From: an uncultured Ignisphaera sp.
GTDB taxonomy: Archaea; Thermoproteota; Thermoprotei_A; Sulfolobales; Ignisphaeraceae
Assembly: GCA_938074605.1 (NCBI GenBank)
Contig: CALJEI010000001.1
Span: forward strand, 124,001 to 188,000
Reading direction: 5' to 3'
Length of the DNA stretch: 64,000 bases
Below the pieces are notes generated by a model, which saw nothing but the letters and a program-made list of their open reading frames with translations, was not told the DNA's origin and ran no database searches. How positions within the stretch are numbered: position 1 is the first letter of the stretch; each line of letters begins with the position of its first letter. The translations under genes were made by a program, and so were the position numbers. Of the stretch, positions 1-9,244 are shown piece after piece.

Positions 1-1423
1 TTCTTATTTTTCCAGGTGGTACAATATTTTCAAACTCCTTTTGAAGTTCTGTAGACTTTTCCTTCTCTAGCCATTCAATGTATTCCTCAATAAGCCTATA
101 TACTATATTATTCTTAAATATGGGTATGCCTTCCTTTTGGGCAAGCTCTTCAGCCTCTTGAATACTTTTTACATTAAACAGTAGTATGACACCTAGATAT
201 CTATCACTCTTTGCAACAATGCTAGCCTCTATAACATCTCTTTTCGTAAGAGGACCTACATCTGCTATTCTTACGGGAATATATTTTCTATTCAATGCAT
301 TAACAATGGCTTCAAGAGTTCCAAGGGTATCAGCCTTAACTATTACACCATTTACCTCTTTTCTAAACCTTATAGTCTCTATTTCTTCAAGCAGCTTAGT
401 TTTGTATTCCTCTACAAGCTGTTCAGATGGTACAACATATAGTGGAGAGCCAGCTAACGCATCTTCAATATTGGGAGCTATTATTCTTACACCAGCAGCT
501 GCTATAACCTCCTCAATGGGTTTAAGCTCTGTTTTAGCTACTCTTATATCGGTTAATGTCTTGGGTACTAGTATAGCTCTAATTTTTGTAAGTATAGGCC
601 CATTCATACCAGCAACAATTATTTGGTCATGCTCTTTTAGAATACCATCGTATACTATAACATCTAGTGCTGTACCATATCCAGGTTGTTCCTTAACCTC
701 TAGAACAACTCCCTTAGCTGGACCTTCAACATACATTATCTTTTCACTCATGTACTTCTGGGTAACACCTGCTATTACCGCTAGTAGCTCCGGTATACCT
801 TCACCTGTCTTAGCTGATAGAGGAATTATGGGGACTGTTCGAGTAAAGTCTCGTATGCGATCAAATAGATCAGAATTAATTCCATAGTTTGAAAGCTGTG
901 CTACTAGTTTATATACCTCTGTCTCAACTTTTTTAATTACTTGTTGACTCTGGTTTTTTAAACTAAATGTTATTGGTTTATCATGATAGGGCTTCCATCC
1001 AGCTATCTTATCTATCTTATTAGCAGCTATAACAAAGGGTACATTGCGAGACTTTAATATCTCTATACATTCTATTGTTTGAGGCATTACACCCTCATTT
1101 ATATCAATAACTAAAATAGCTATATCAGCTACACTTCCACCCCTTCTCCTAAGATTTGAAAATAGTTCATGACCAGGTGTATCTATAAATAATAGCCCTG
1201 GAATCTCAAGCCTAAATGGTATTACCTTCCTCAAAGGTTCTGCAATTCTTTCAATAATAGAAGCCGGTACGAGACTGGCACCTACATGCTGGGTCATCTC
1301 CCCCGCCTCCTTCTTTACAATAGCTGTGCCTCTTATCTTATCTAACAACGTTGTTTTGCCATGGTCAACATGACCTAGAACCACAACTATTGGTTGGCGA
1401 AGCCTTTTCTGTTGTTGCGACAT
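1..1423 (-). CDS. infB: Translation initiation factor aIF5B (IF-2 family GTPase), 3' end outside window
   Basis: This GTPase promotes ribosomal subunit joining and initiator tRNA placement. The reverse strand reads from an ATG at 1423 as M-S-Q-Q-Q, then a G1 motif GHVDHGKT at residues 17-24, a G3 motif DTPGHE and a G4 motif NKID, the standard order for this family. About 474 codons are visible and the frame is open to the left edge. The family is usually near 600 residues, so roughly the last fifth lies outside. It diverges from rps6e across a 125-bp gap. Identification is firm; only the missing C-terminus is unseen. Confidence 0.95.
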   Translation of the reverse strand, partial: MSQQQKRLRQPIVVVLGHVDHGKTTLLDKIRGTAIVKKEAGEMTQHVGASLVPASIIERIAEPLRKVIPFRLEIPGLLFIDTPGHELFSNLRRRGGSVADIAILVIDINEGVMPQTIECIEILKSRNVPFVIAANKIDKIAGWKPYHDKPITFSLKNQSQQVIKKVETEVYKLVAQLSNYGINSDLFDRIRDFTRTVPIIPLSAKTGEGIPELLAVIAGVTQKYMSEKIMYVEGPAKGVVLEVKEQPGYGTALDVIVYDGILKEHDQIIVAGMNGPILTKIRAILVPKTLTDIRVAKTELKPIEEVIAAAGVRIIAPNIEDALAGSPLYVVPSEQLVEEYKTKLLEEIETIRFRKEVNGVIVKADTLGTLEAIVNALNRKYIPVRIADVGPLTKRDVIEASIVAKSDRYLGVILLFNVKSIQEAEELAQKEGIPIFKNNIVYRLIEEYIEWLEKEKSTELQKEFENIVPPGKIR

Positions 1424-1548
1424 TTTTACTCACCATAATTATGTTCTTACCCAGTTCTAAAACACTGTAATCATAATGTGTAGTCTCAAAATAGCTTTTT
1501 AGGTTTACACGTTAGAAATAACACAAGTCTAGGGGTGTACCAACAAAT

Positions 1549-2196
1549 ATGTCGGAATTTAAGCTAGTGATCTCTGATCCCAGGGCTAAAAATCCAAGAG
1601 TAGTACCAGTAAAGGTAATAGGCTCTGAATCCCTGGAGTACACTGATGTTCATAAGGAACAGAGAGAGTTGCCAAAGATAAAACTGAATCCTACTCTCAT
1701 AAAGCTACTAAATCCTGAATTAGGTATTGTAATAGTGAGAATATGGAAGAATAGAGCCGGTAGAGAGAAGGTCAATTTAGCAGCTAGGGTAGCTGAAGAT
1801 GCATCAATTGACATACAAACGGTGGTAGTGCCCATGGCATTTATGAGGGAAAAGTTAGGGGTTTCTGAAGCTCTGGGAGAAGTTTTTAGAGCGCCTGCAT
1901 TCCAAATAAGAATATCAGGATCTGTGATACAGAGTCTAGTTGGTTTAAAAATAGGTGATAAAATTGATGGTAGAATTATAGGACTGCCAAACATCAGACT
2001 TGAAATTAGAGGAGGATCCGACTTGGCGGGCTTCCCTATGAGAGTAGATGTAGCGGGGCCTGCTAAAAAGTATGTTCTACTTTCACAGGGACCGGGCTTT
2101 AGACCTAAGGAAGAAGGAGAAAGAAGGAGAAAACTTGTAAGAGGCAATACTATATCAGAAGATATAGTACAGATAAATACTGTTGTTACAACATAG
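1549..2196 (+). CDS. rps6e: Ribosomal protein S6e (eS6)
   Basis: Small-subunit protein eS6. The 215-residue product has the conserved N-terminal beta-rich eS6 core followed by a basic C-terminal tail, close to the length of crenarchaeal homologues. A purine-rich GGGGTG at 1532-1537 sits 11 nt before the ATG and supports this start. An AT-rich box (GCTTTTTAGG, 1494-1503) lies where a TATA element would be expected. It opens a same-strand run with eif2g, the PIN gene and rpo7, a grouping seen in other crenarchaea. Confidence 0.95.
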   Translation: MSEFKLVISDPRAKNPRVVPVKVIGSESLEYTDVHKEQRELPKIKLNPTLIKLLNPELGIVIVRIWKNRAGREKVNLAARVAEDASIDIQTVVVPMAFMREKLGVSEALGEVFRAPAFQIRISGSVIQSLVGLKIGDKIDGRIIGLPNIRLEIRGGSDLAGFPMRVDVAGPAKKYVLLSQGPGFRPKEEGERRRKLVRGNTISEDIVQINTVVTT

Positions 2197-2220
2197 TGTA
2201 GTAGATTAATTAAAAAGATA

Positions 2221-2230
2221 CTTTATTATA
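2221..2230 (+). promoter_or_regulatory. Likely TATA box for eif2g
   Basis: CTTTATTATA lies in the 74-bp gap after rps6e, about 45 nt before the eif2g ATG. That would place a start site near 2255 with a short leader. The call rests on sequence and spacing only. Confidence 0.4.
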
Positions 2231-2270
2231 GAGAGTAATAGTAGTATTACTAGTGTTTGGTGCATAAATT

Positions 2271-3494
2271 ATGAGCCTAATCCCCACTATGAGCATAGGC
2301 ATTGTCGGACATGTTGACCATGGCAAAACAACCCTTGTGCAGGCACTGACAGGTATTTGGACAGCTAGATATTCAGAGGAGTTAAAGAGATCGATGACTA
2401 TAAAACTAGGTTATGCTGAAGGGCATATCGGATTATGTGAAGGTTTAGAAATTCCAGAATCTTATACTACAGACAATGTTTGTCCGCAAGGTTCAAAGCC
2501 AAGGATAATTAAATCAGTATCATATGTTGATGCACCAGGTCATGAGGTTCTAATGGCTACAATGTTATCAGGTGCCGCCTTAATGGATGCTGCCATACTT
2601 GTCGTCGCAGCTAATGAGCCTTGCCCCCAGCCCCAGACAAGAGAGCATCTCAAATCACTAGAGATTATAGGCTTAGACCAGCTTATTGTTGTTCAAAACA
2701 AGATAGATATTGTTAGCTATGAGCAGGCTAAGGAGAATTATAAACAGATAGTGAATTTTTTAAATGCTACAAAATTCTCTAAGGCACCTATACTACCTGT
2801 GAGTGCCCTCCATAAGGTCAACATTGATGTGCTTGCAATGAGTATGGCTAAAATGTTTAGAGAGCCTGAGAGAGACTTTAGTAGACCTGCCATAATGTTA
2901 ATTGCTAGAAGCTTTGATGTTAATCTGCCAGGTACAAGGCCAGAAAATCTTATTGGTGGTGTAGTTGGTGGTAGTGTGATGAAGGGGGTGTTAAGAGTTG
3001 GGGATGAGGTTGAGATAAAACCTGGTATAAGGATTGAATTGAAGGGAGGTAGAATAAGATATGAGCCGCTAATAACAAAAATTTCAAGCATTAGATATGG
3101 AAATAGCAATACAGATGAAGCAAAACCAGGCGGTCTCGTAGCAATAGGAACTATGCTAGACCCCTCAATAACTAAAGGCGATGCTCTTATGGGTAACATT
3201 CTAGGGCATAGCGTTCCTGATCCAGTCTCAGATATTAGGATAAAATACAATTTATTTGAACGCGTACTAGGTAGTAAGGATCAAGAATTAATAGAACCAT
3301 TAAAACCACGTGAAATAGTATTTTTGATAATTAGAACAGCATGGGCACGTGGTACACTAACAAGGGTAACAAGAGATGAATTTGAAGCTAAACTAGAAAA
3401 ACCCGTTGTAATACTAGGAAAAGATAAGGTAGCTATAATCAGGCAGGTTAGAGGTAGATGGAGATTAGTAGGGTGGGGTCAGGTAGCGAGCTAG
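2271..3494 (+). CDS. eif2g: Translation initiation factor aIF2 gamma subunit
   Basis: The GTP-binding subunit of archaeal IF2, which carries Met-tRNAi to the ribosome. The 407-residue protein has G1 GHVDHGKT (residues 13-20), G3 DAPGHE, G4 NKID and G5 SAL, then two beta-barrel domains ending in the typical VGWGQV tail. The zinc-knuckle insertion in domain 1 keeps only two cysteines (in the LCEG and VCPQG segments) instead of the four seen in many homologues, so zinc binding there may be lost. The last 37 nt overlap the start of the PIN-domain gene, suggesting co-translation. Confidence 0.96.
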   Translation: MSLIPTMSIGIVGHVDHGKTTLVQALTGIWTARYSEELKRSMTIKLGYAEGHIGLCEGLEIPESYTTDNVCPQGSKPRIIKSVSYVDAPGHEVLMATMLSGAALMDAAILVVAANEPCPQPQTREHLKSLEIIGLDQLIVVQNKIDIVSYEQAKENYKQIVNFLNATKFSKAPILPVSALHKVNIDVLAMSMAKMFREPERDFSRPAIMLIARSFDVNLPGTRPENLIGGVVGGSVMKGVLRVGDEVEIKPGIRIELKGGRIRYEPLITKISSIRYGNSNTDEAKPGGLVAIGTMLDPSITKGDALMGNILGHSVPDPVSDIRIKYNLFERVLGSKDQELIEPLKPREIVFLIIRTAWARGTLTRVTRDEFEAKLEKPVVILGKDKVAIIRQVRGRWRLVGWGQVAS

Positions 3495-3913
3495 AAAAAT
3501 ATAATTGTATAGCCGTTGTAGACACCAGTATAGTATTACTAATATCATTGAAAGAAGCACATCTAGATGACATACTGGATCTAATACCCAATTGCCACAC
3601 TGTTCTACTAACACCTGTTATAATAGAGCTACAGTCAATGGCTAAAAAGAAAAATACAAAGAAGTCATATATAGCGGAATGGGCTTTAAACAACCTTCTA
3701 CAGCTTTTCAATGTTATTGAAATATCTATGGAGGATGGAAAGAAGGTTGATGACATGCTAATAGAATTTGCTGAGTCAATAAAGAGAATAAAGAAGGTTT
3801 TAATTATAACTGCTGATACAAAGCTAAAGGATGACGCCTTAAAAAAGGGTATTAATGTAATGTGGTATCGAAAGGAGAGGAAAGGATTTGAGCTATTAAC
3901 AGAAATAATTTAA
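3458..3913 (+). CDS. PIN-domain ribonuclease-like protein downstream of aIF2 gamma
   Basis: A 151-residue single PIN domain. The acidic positions expected for metal binding are visible: D in VVDTS near residue 23, E in IIELQ near residue 57, and D residues in TADTKLKDDA near 118-124. PIN proteins in this chromosomal position belong to an Fcf1/Nob1-like family that may act in rRNA processing; that role is inferred from family and context. The ATG overlaps eif2g, and an in-frame GTG at 3473 is an alternative start. No antitoxin gene is adjacent, so a toxin role is less likely. Confidence 0.8.
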   Translation: MEISRVGSGSELEKYNCIAVVDTSIVLLISLKEAHLDDILDLIPNCHTVLLTPVIIELQSMAKKKNTKKSYIAEWALNNLLQLFNVIEISMEDGKKVDDMLIEFAESIKRIKKVLIITADTKLKDDALKKGINVMWYRKERKGFELLTEII

Positions 3914-3934
3914 GAACTCCCAAATACAGTAAAT

Positions 3935-3944
3935 GCTTAAAAAC
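3935..3944 (+). promoter_or_regulatory. Likely TATA box for rpo7
   Basis: GCTTAAAAAC sits about 36 nt before the TTG start of rpo7 in a 62-bp gap. A start site would fall near 3966, giving a leader of about 10 nt. Confidence 0.45.
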
Positions 3945-3975
3945 TCTTTTTACGATATCATCCTAGGGTTTACAA

Positions 3976-4515
3976 TTGTTTAGGATATACAGACTCCGTG
4001 ATATAGTAAGGATAGATCCATCTAAGATAGATAGACCATTAGAGGAAACAGCATTTGATGAAATTAGAAAAAAGTATGAAGGACTAAGAGATAGAAATCT
4101 AGGAATAGTAGTGGCAATAACAAATATAAAGGTTAATCCAATGGGGATAATACCGCTTGGCGATGGTGCTCCGCATTATAGGGTTGAGTTTGATGCAATT
4201 ACCTATGTACCAATAATTAATGAAGTGGTTGAAGGAATTGTTGAAGTTCTTGGAAGAATGGGATTAACAGTTAGAGTAGGGCCTATAGAGGGATTTATCC
4301 ACATATCGCAAGTAGCTGATGATGAGGTTTCCTATGATCCTGCTAGGAATATGGTTATATGCAGAAATAGTAAAAGATTTGTAGTACAAGGTGATATGGT
4401 TAGAGCAAGAATCACATCAATTTCACTAGGAGGTCCACAAAGACCGCCTAGAGTCAGTATGACTATGAGACAGCCATATCTAGGTAAGATTGAATGGCTA
4501 AGTAGACCTAAGTAA
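3976..4515 (+). CDS. rpo7: RNA polymerase subunit Rpo7 (RpoE')
   Basis: Stalk subunit of archaeal RNA polymerase, partner of Rpo4, involved in promoter opening and RNA binding. The 179-residue product has the N-terminal tip domain (MFRIYRLRDIVRI start) and a C-terminal S1/OB RNA-binding domain with the GFIHISQ signature, ending in the conserved QPYLGKIEWL tail. Translation begins at a TTG; homologues align from exactly this residue. The usual next gene, spt4, is not here: a guide RNA and an orphan ORF follow instead. Confidence 0.95.
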   Translation: MFRIYRLRDIVRIDPSKIDRPLEETAFDEIRKKYEGLRDRNLGIVVAITNIKVNPMGIIPLGDGAPHYRVEFDAITYVPIINEVVEGIVEVLGRMGLTVRVGPIEGFIHISQVADDEVSYDPARNMVICRNSKRFVVQGDMVRARITSISLGGPQRPPRVSMTMRQPYLGKIEWLSRPK

Positions 4516-4611
4516 TTTTATAATGCAGCTAATTGGATGGCAAAATTTCGATAGAAAACCTCACTCTTCAAGGTGACAGGAGTCCAGAGGCTAAGCAGCA
4601 CAATGTCCTAC

Positions 4612-4672
4612 ACATTATGATGAGCCTTGTAAGGTCTGAGGATTAAAATGATGAGCTGGGGGAACTGAGTGG
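4612..4672 (+). ncRNA. C/D box guide sRNA (2'-O-methylation guide)
   Basis: All four boxes are present in order: C ATGATGA (4617-4623), D' CTGA (4636-4639), C' ATGATGA (4648-4654) and D CTGA (4665-4668). The D' guide is 12 nt (4624-4635) and the D guide 10 nt (4655-4664), both normal for archaeal double-guide sRNAs. By the D+5 rule the modified bases would be the U in ACCTTACAAGGC and the third C in TTCCCCCAGC of the targets; I could not assign the target RNAs. L7Ae, the protein that binds these box motifs, is encoded at 11562-11942. The 3' end overlaps the GTG proposed for the next gene. Confidence 0.88.
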
Positions 4673-5070
4673 TCTGGCTTAGTAAGAGGGAAATAGCATA
4701 TTATTTAATTCTTAAAAAGAAATTCAATGGAAATGCATTCAACCTTGGTGAGGCCCTTGATATATTATCTCTCTTTGGATCACGAAATGTAGCTAGAAAA
4801 ATTATAAAGAGATTAAAATCAAAAGGATTTTTAGAGGGTATAGGGGTTACAACTTATAGGATTAAAGATGGAGAGGAGGTACTAATAAAACTTCTATCTA
4901 GTTATATTGCACAGAGGCTATACAAGAATTTAAAATCTAAAGGATATAACGTAGCTGTCAGTACTCTTGGACAATATAGTGCTTTGGAAATACGCAATTG
5001 TAGTAACAATATTCTTACAGAATTGGATATATTTAAAGAATTTGGCATAGATATTGTGTGTATTAGATAG
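4669..5070 (+). CDS. Uncharacterised protein, possible winged-helix fold
   Basis: I do not recognise this 133-residue protein. It is rich in Lys and Ile and starts with a helical segment (KREIAYYLILKKKF), then alternating helices and a short beta-hairpin-like stretch around GFLEGIGVTTYRI, which resembles a winged helix-turn-helix. That is inference from pattern only. The GTG at 4669 overlaps the D box end of the sRNA just upstream, so the real start may be further in. It occupies the place where spt4 often follows rpo7 but shows no zinc-binding cysteines, so it is not Spt4. Confidence 0.6.
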   Translation: MVWLSKREIAYYLILKKKFNGNAFNLGEALDILSLFGSRNVARKIIKRLKSKGFLEGIGVTTYRIKDGEEVLIKLLSSYIAQRLYKNLKSKGYNVAVSTLGQYSALEIRNCSNNILTELDIFKEFGIDIVCIR

Positions 5071-5122
5071 GGAGTAAAAAACAATGATATTTATGGTATT
5101 CATACAGTCATATTATGTTGCT

Positions 5123-5416
5123 TTACTCTTTTTTTGATATTACAATCTCTATTGTGGAAACCCTACTCTGCCTACCATCACTGCTGGTTATTGATTGACT
5201 TCCTATTGAGACTCCCTTAACCTCTACCCTTCCTGGTAGGAATCTATTTCTAACTATTTCAATAGCGTCTACAGCTTTACTTATAGCCCTACCTCTAGCT
5301 TTTACAACTATTTCACCTACTCCTTGATTTAGTAGTGTTAATATTGCAAGTACGTAGTTCATTACAGGCTTCTTACCTACTAGTACAGTATTTGCTGCAG
5401 ATGGTGTTTGAGCCAT
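5123..5416 (-). CDS. albA: Alba chromatin protein (Alba1 type)
   Basis: Dimeric DNA/RNA-binding chromatin protein. The 97-residue product has the Alba fold signature: [12 protein letters not shown] at residues 11-22, then a [18 protein letters not shown] helix and a final beta strand. Lysines 15-16 match the lysine whose acetylation tunes DNA affinity in Sulfolobus Alba. The ATG is preceded by an AAGGTG ribosome-binding-like motif. It is divergent from reverse gyrase with a 131-bp shared promoter region. Confidence 0.95.
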   Translation of the reverse strand: MAQTPSAANTVLVGKKPVMNYVLAILTLLNQGVGEIVVKARGRAISKAVDAIEIVRNRFLPGRVEVKGVSIGSQSITSSDGRQSRVSTIEIVISKKE

Positions 5417-5547
5417 TTCCTACACCTTTTTGGTGGGTTTTAGTTTCTGCAGTAGTGTTAGAATAGGTCTAGAATAAAAGTTTATTGCATGCATATTGGA
5501 TGAGTTTTACGTCTTTTGAATAATTCACTTAGCCATTTAAGATTAAG

Positions 5548-8500
5548 ATGGGTAATAGTATAATGATTGTAGCATACAGACATGGATGCCCGGTATGTGG
5601 AGGATATATAACCAATGATGAATTAGTCATTGGAAGGTGTGGTAGATGTAGCTATAGTTTAGGCTCAGGTGATGTAGGGGAACAACTACTGCAAATACTA
5701 GCTAAGGAGGTAGAGGATTTTGGAAGCTTCTTTACTTTAGCAACAGGTTTTAAACCACTACCTATTCAGATATATTGGATTAAAAGGCTATTTTTTGGCG
5801 ACTCTTTTGCTTTAATAGCTCCTACAGGTATAGGCAAATCAACTCTGTTAGCTATATATGCATTATATCGTGCTTACTTCTATGGAAATAAGGTCTATAT
5901 AGTAACGCCTACAAGGGAGATAGCAAAACAGTTTTATGGAAAGATATGTGATTATGTCAAAAATATGCTTCAATATGGATATGATGTAAGTAGAATTAAG
6001 ATTGTTTTCTATGACTCAACAGCTAAAAATATATCTGAAGTCAAGGATGTTGTTAAAAGTGGTACATTCGATATTTTAATAACTTCTGCAGCATTTTTAT
6101 CAAGGCACCATAGCATTATTATCGACAAGAAAATAGATATTGTTATAGCTGATGATCTAGACTCTATTCTAAAGAATTCTAGAAATGTCGATAGACTATT
6201 AAGGTTATTAGGATTTAGTGATAGTGTTATTGAGAAGAGCGTAAAGCTAGTTAAACTAAAACAAAGTCTAATTGCCGCTAAGGCATCAAGAAAGCCAGAG
6301 GTTGTTGAAGAGCTGAAGAATGCTATCACAGATCTTGAGGCTGAGATAAGAAATGAAATATCAAAGAGAGCAGCACAATTAGTTGTTGCTTCTGCTACAG
6401 GTAGGGTAAGAGGGTTAAAGTCTCTTGTCTTAAGAGAGCTGCTAGGATTTGATGCAGGTGCGATGTTTGAATACTGGAGAAATATTGCAGATCTATATTC
6501 AGAAATTGATTCAAATACATATATGAAGATTTTAAAGATAGTGAAAGATGTTGGTAGTGGAATAATATTCTACTCAAATATGTACAAGGAGTACATTGAT
6601 GAACTGTGTAGAAAATTTGAAAACAATGGTATAAGGTTTGCTATAGCAAAGAGTGGTAATAAGGCTGTTGATAAATTTCGTAGAGGAGATATAGATGTGG
6701 TGATTGGCCCAGCATCATACTATGGCATACTTGTTAGAGGACTTGATGAACCACTAAGAATTAGATTTACAATATTTATTGGCGTTCCCCAAATAGTGAG
6801 AGACCTCTATGATAGTTTGAATAACATAAGATTTATGTATATTATTCTTAGGAAGTTAGAGGAGCTAGGGATAGATCTAAATAATTTACGTAACCAACTT
6901 ATTGAAATTATTCAGAAGAGTACTCCAGCACTCCTTATACTCTATTCAAAACTTTTAAAAAATCCTATGGACACTCCACAAGGGCTTATCAATAATCTAA
7001 GTGTGCTTCAAGCTATAAAAGAGCGATTATATAATGAAGTAGCTAAAATAGTTAGCGAGAAGGGTAAGCTAGTTATAGAGAACTACTGTATAGTAGTGAA
7101 ATATGGAGGTAAATTAATTGTTGTGAAACCTGATCCTTATACCTATATACAGGCAAGTGGAAGAGCATCAAGGCTTCTCAATGGCTATAAGACGTTTGGG
7201 CTCTCCATAATTTTTGAAAAGCATAGGGAGCTCATAAACATCCTCGAATATAGATTAAAGCATTTAGTCAACTTTAGCGGATTTAAAGAGCTGGATCTAA
7301 AAAGCATTAAAGAATATATTAGTAGGATAGTAGAGTCTAGAAGCCGTGGTAGTGATAGTGATATTAGAAGCGGTATTTCTACTACACTAATTATAGTTGA
7401 ATCACCTACAAAGGCTAAGACTATAGCATCAATGTTTGGTAGACCTGCAAAGAGAATCTTTAATGATATAATTGTATATGAGAGCATAATTCCTGTTGAT
7501 GTGAATAAGGTGTATATCGCTATGGTTATGGCTACCCTTGGGCATATAGTTGATCTAATTACTGATGAAGGTCTTCACGGTGTTAAGGTTGAACAGGGCA
7601 AATACATTCCAGTGTATGATTTTATAACTAGATGTAGAAATTGTGGTCATCAGCATATTGGAATATATGATTCGTGTCCATATTGCAGTTCTCTAAATAT
7701 ATTTGTGAGTTCATCGATATACAATATTTTAAAGAAGCTGGCATTAGAGGTTGATAAAATACTTATTGCTACTGATCCTGATACTGAGGGTGAAAAGATA
7801 GCATATGATGTAAAGATGCTGCTTACACCATATAATAAAAACATATATAGAATAGAATTTAGGGAAGTTACTAGAGGCGCACTTCTAGAGGCTCTTAAGA
7901 ACTGTAGAGATATAAATATTAAAAGAGTTGAAGCACAAATAACAAGAAGAATAGCAGATAGATGGATAGGATTTGAAGTAAGCATGTGGCTACAGAATCA
8001 CTTCAATAAACCTTGGCTTGGTGCAGGTAGAGTGCAAACACCCATACTACTATGGAATGTAGATAGATATAAAGAGTATAGAGAGAAATTAGGATATGTA
8101 ATAAGGTTTGATATAAGTGGTTACAGGGGGAGGCTATATCTTGGTAATGATATTAATAGAGATTATGTTGAGAAAATAATGTCTATCCTTAGTGAAAAGG
8201 GATTTAAAATAGAAAGTGCCAGTATGCATGAAAAAGTCATATCACCACCACCTCCATATACAACAGATACACTATTGAGTGATGCTAGCAATTTTTTAGG
8301 ATTCACAGCTTCAAAAACAATGGCACTAGCACAAACCCTATTTGAAATGGGTTTGATAACATATCATAGAACAGATTCAACAAGAATATCATCTATTGGA
8401 ATAGCAGTAGCTAGAGAAGCACTTAATAAAATGGGTATGGCACAACAGTTTACTCCAAGAACATGGGATGGAGATACTAGAGGCGAAAATGCGCATGAAG

Positions 8501-9222
8501 CAATAAGACCTACTGCTCCATATACCTCTGATGAGATTATAGAAATGGCTATGAGGGGTGAAATGGGTATTATTGTGAATATGGGTAGAGAGCATATCAG
8601 ACTCTATGACCTTATATTTAGACGCTTTATAGCAAGTCAAATGAGCTATGCCAAAATTATATATGTGAGGGCTACCCTTAGAGTAGATAGATATAGCATT
8701 GATATAGAGGTGCCAGTGGATATTATAGAGGAGGGGTTCACCAAAGTATATAGAGTAATATATTTATTCCCCCAGTTAAAGGAATTGCTAAGTATAGGAA
8801 GTATAAAACCCTCTTCTATTTCTATATCTAAAGGCTCTAATAAGGGGCTATATAGAGTTTCAGATCTGATTAGACTACTTAAAGAGCATGGTATAGGGAG
8901 ACCCAGTACCTATGCAAAAGCTATTGATAATAATATTAGACATGGCTATATAATTCTAAGTAAAAAGAGAAAGATAGCTATACCCACCAAACTTGGAATT
9001 GATGTGTCAAACATAATACGGGAACATTTTGAAAATATTGTAGGGGTTAATGCTACAAGAGATCTTGAAAAGCTTATAGACTACGTTGAAGAAGGGAGAC
9101 TGGTTATTTATGAAGCTCTTGACCGCATTAAGAGTGCTATTGATACCATACAAACAATGTTTGATACCAAGCCCCTAATAAGTTTAAACATTAATATAGA
9201 TTTAGCGTTGACCACATCATAG
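5548..9222 (+). CDS. rgy: Reverse gyrase
   Basis: ATP-dependent topoisomerase that introduces positive supercoils, the hallmark enzyme of hyperthermophiles. The 1224-residue protein is a single-chain fusion. The helicase half has a zinc finger (C14, C17, C31, C34), Walker A APTGIGKST (91-99), DDLD (202-205), an SATG motif and QASGRASR. The topoisomerase IA half begins near residue 614, with TOPRIM E618, a second zinc finger (C696, C699, C710, C713), D743/D745/E747 and the active-site tyrosine Y939 in LITYHRTDSTR. All catalytic residues are present, so the enzyme should be active. It converges with the second alba gene, 22 bp apart. Confidence 0.98.
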   Translation: MGNSIMIVAYRHGCPVCGGYITNDELVIGRCGRCSYSLGSGDVGEQLLQILAKEVEDFGSFFTLATGFKPLPIQIYWIKRLFFGDSFALIAPTGIGKSTLLAIYALYRAYFYGNKVYIVTPTREIAKQFYGKICDYVKNMLQYGYDVSRIKIVFYDSTAKNISEVKDVVKSGTFDILITSAAFLSRHHSIIIDKKIDIVIADDLDSILKNSRNVDRLLRLLGFSDSVIEKSVKLVKLKQSLIAAKASRKPEVVEELKNAITDLEAEIRNEISKRAAQLVVASATGRVRGLKSLVLRELLGFDAGAMFEYWRNIADLYSEIDSNTYMKILKIVKDVGSGIIFYSNMYKEYIDELCRKFENNGIRFAIAKSGNKAVDKFRRGDIDVVIGPASYYGILVRGLDEPLRIRFTIFIGVPQIVRDLYDSLNNIRFMYIILRKLEELGIDLNNLRNQLIEIIQKSTPALLILYSKLLKNPMDTPQGLINNLSVLQAIKERLYNEVAKIVSEKGKLVIENYCIVVKYGGKLIVVKPDPYTYIQASGRASRLLNGYKTFGLSIIFEKHRELINILEYRLKHLVNFSGFKELDLKSIKEYISRIVESRSRGSDSDIRSGISTTLIIVESPTKAKTIASMFGRPAKRIFNDIIVYESIIPVDVNKVYIAMVMATLGHIVDLITDEGLHGVKVEQGKYIPVYDFITRCRNCGHQHIGIYDSCPYCSSLNIFVSSSIYNILKKLALEVDKILIATDPDTEGEKIAYDVKMLLTPYNKNIYRIEFREVTRGALLEALKNCRDINIKRVEAQITRRIADRWIGFEVSMWLQNHFNKPWLGAGRVQTPILLWNVDRYKEYREKLGYVIRFDISGYRGRLYLGNDINRDYVEKIMSILSEKGFKIESASMHEKVISPPPPYTTDTLLSDASNFLGFTASKTMALAQTLFEMGLITYHRTDSTRISSIGIAVAREALNKMGMAQQFTPRTWDGDTRGENAHEAIRPTAPYTSDEIIEMAMRGEMGIIVNMGREHIRLYDLIFRRFIASQMSYAKIIYVRATLRVDRYSIDIEVPVDIIEEGFTKVYRVIYLFPQLKELLSIGSIKPSSISISKGSNKGLYRVSDLIRLLKEHGIGRPSTYAKAIDNNIRHGYIILSKKRKIAIPTKLGIDVSNIIREHFENIVGVNATRDLEKLIDYVEEGRLVIYEALDRIKSAIDTIQTMFDTKPLISLNINIDLALTTS

Positions 9223-9244
9223 CCTATAAGCTTAGGCAACTACA

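Noticed and set aside
186-887. 233-codon plus-strand open frame
   Set aside because: It lies opposite the clear aIF5B coding sequence and has a low-complexity Ser/Thr/Ile content typical of antisense reading.
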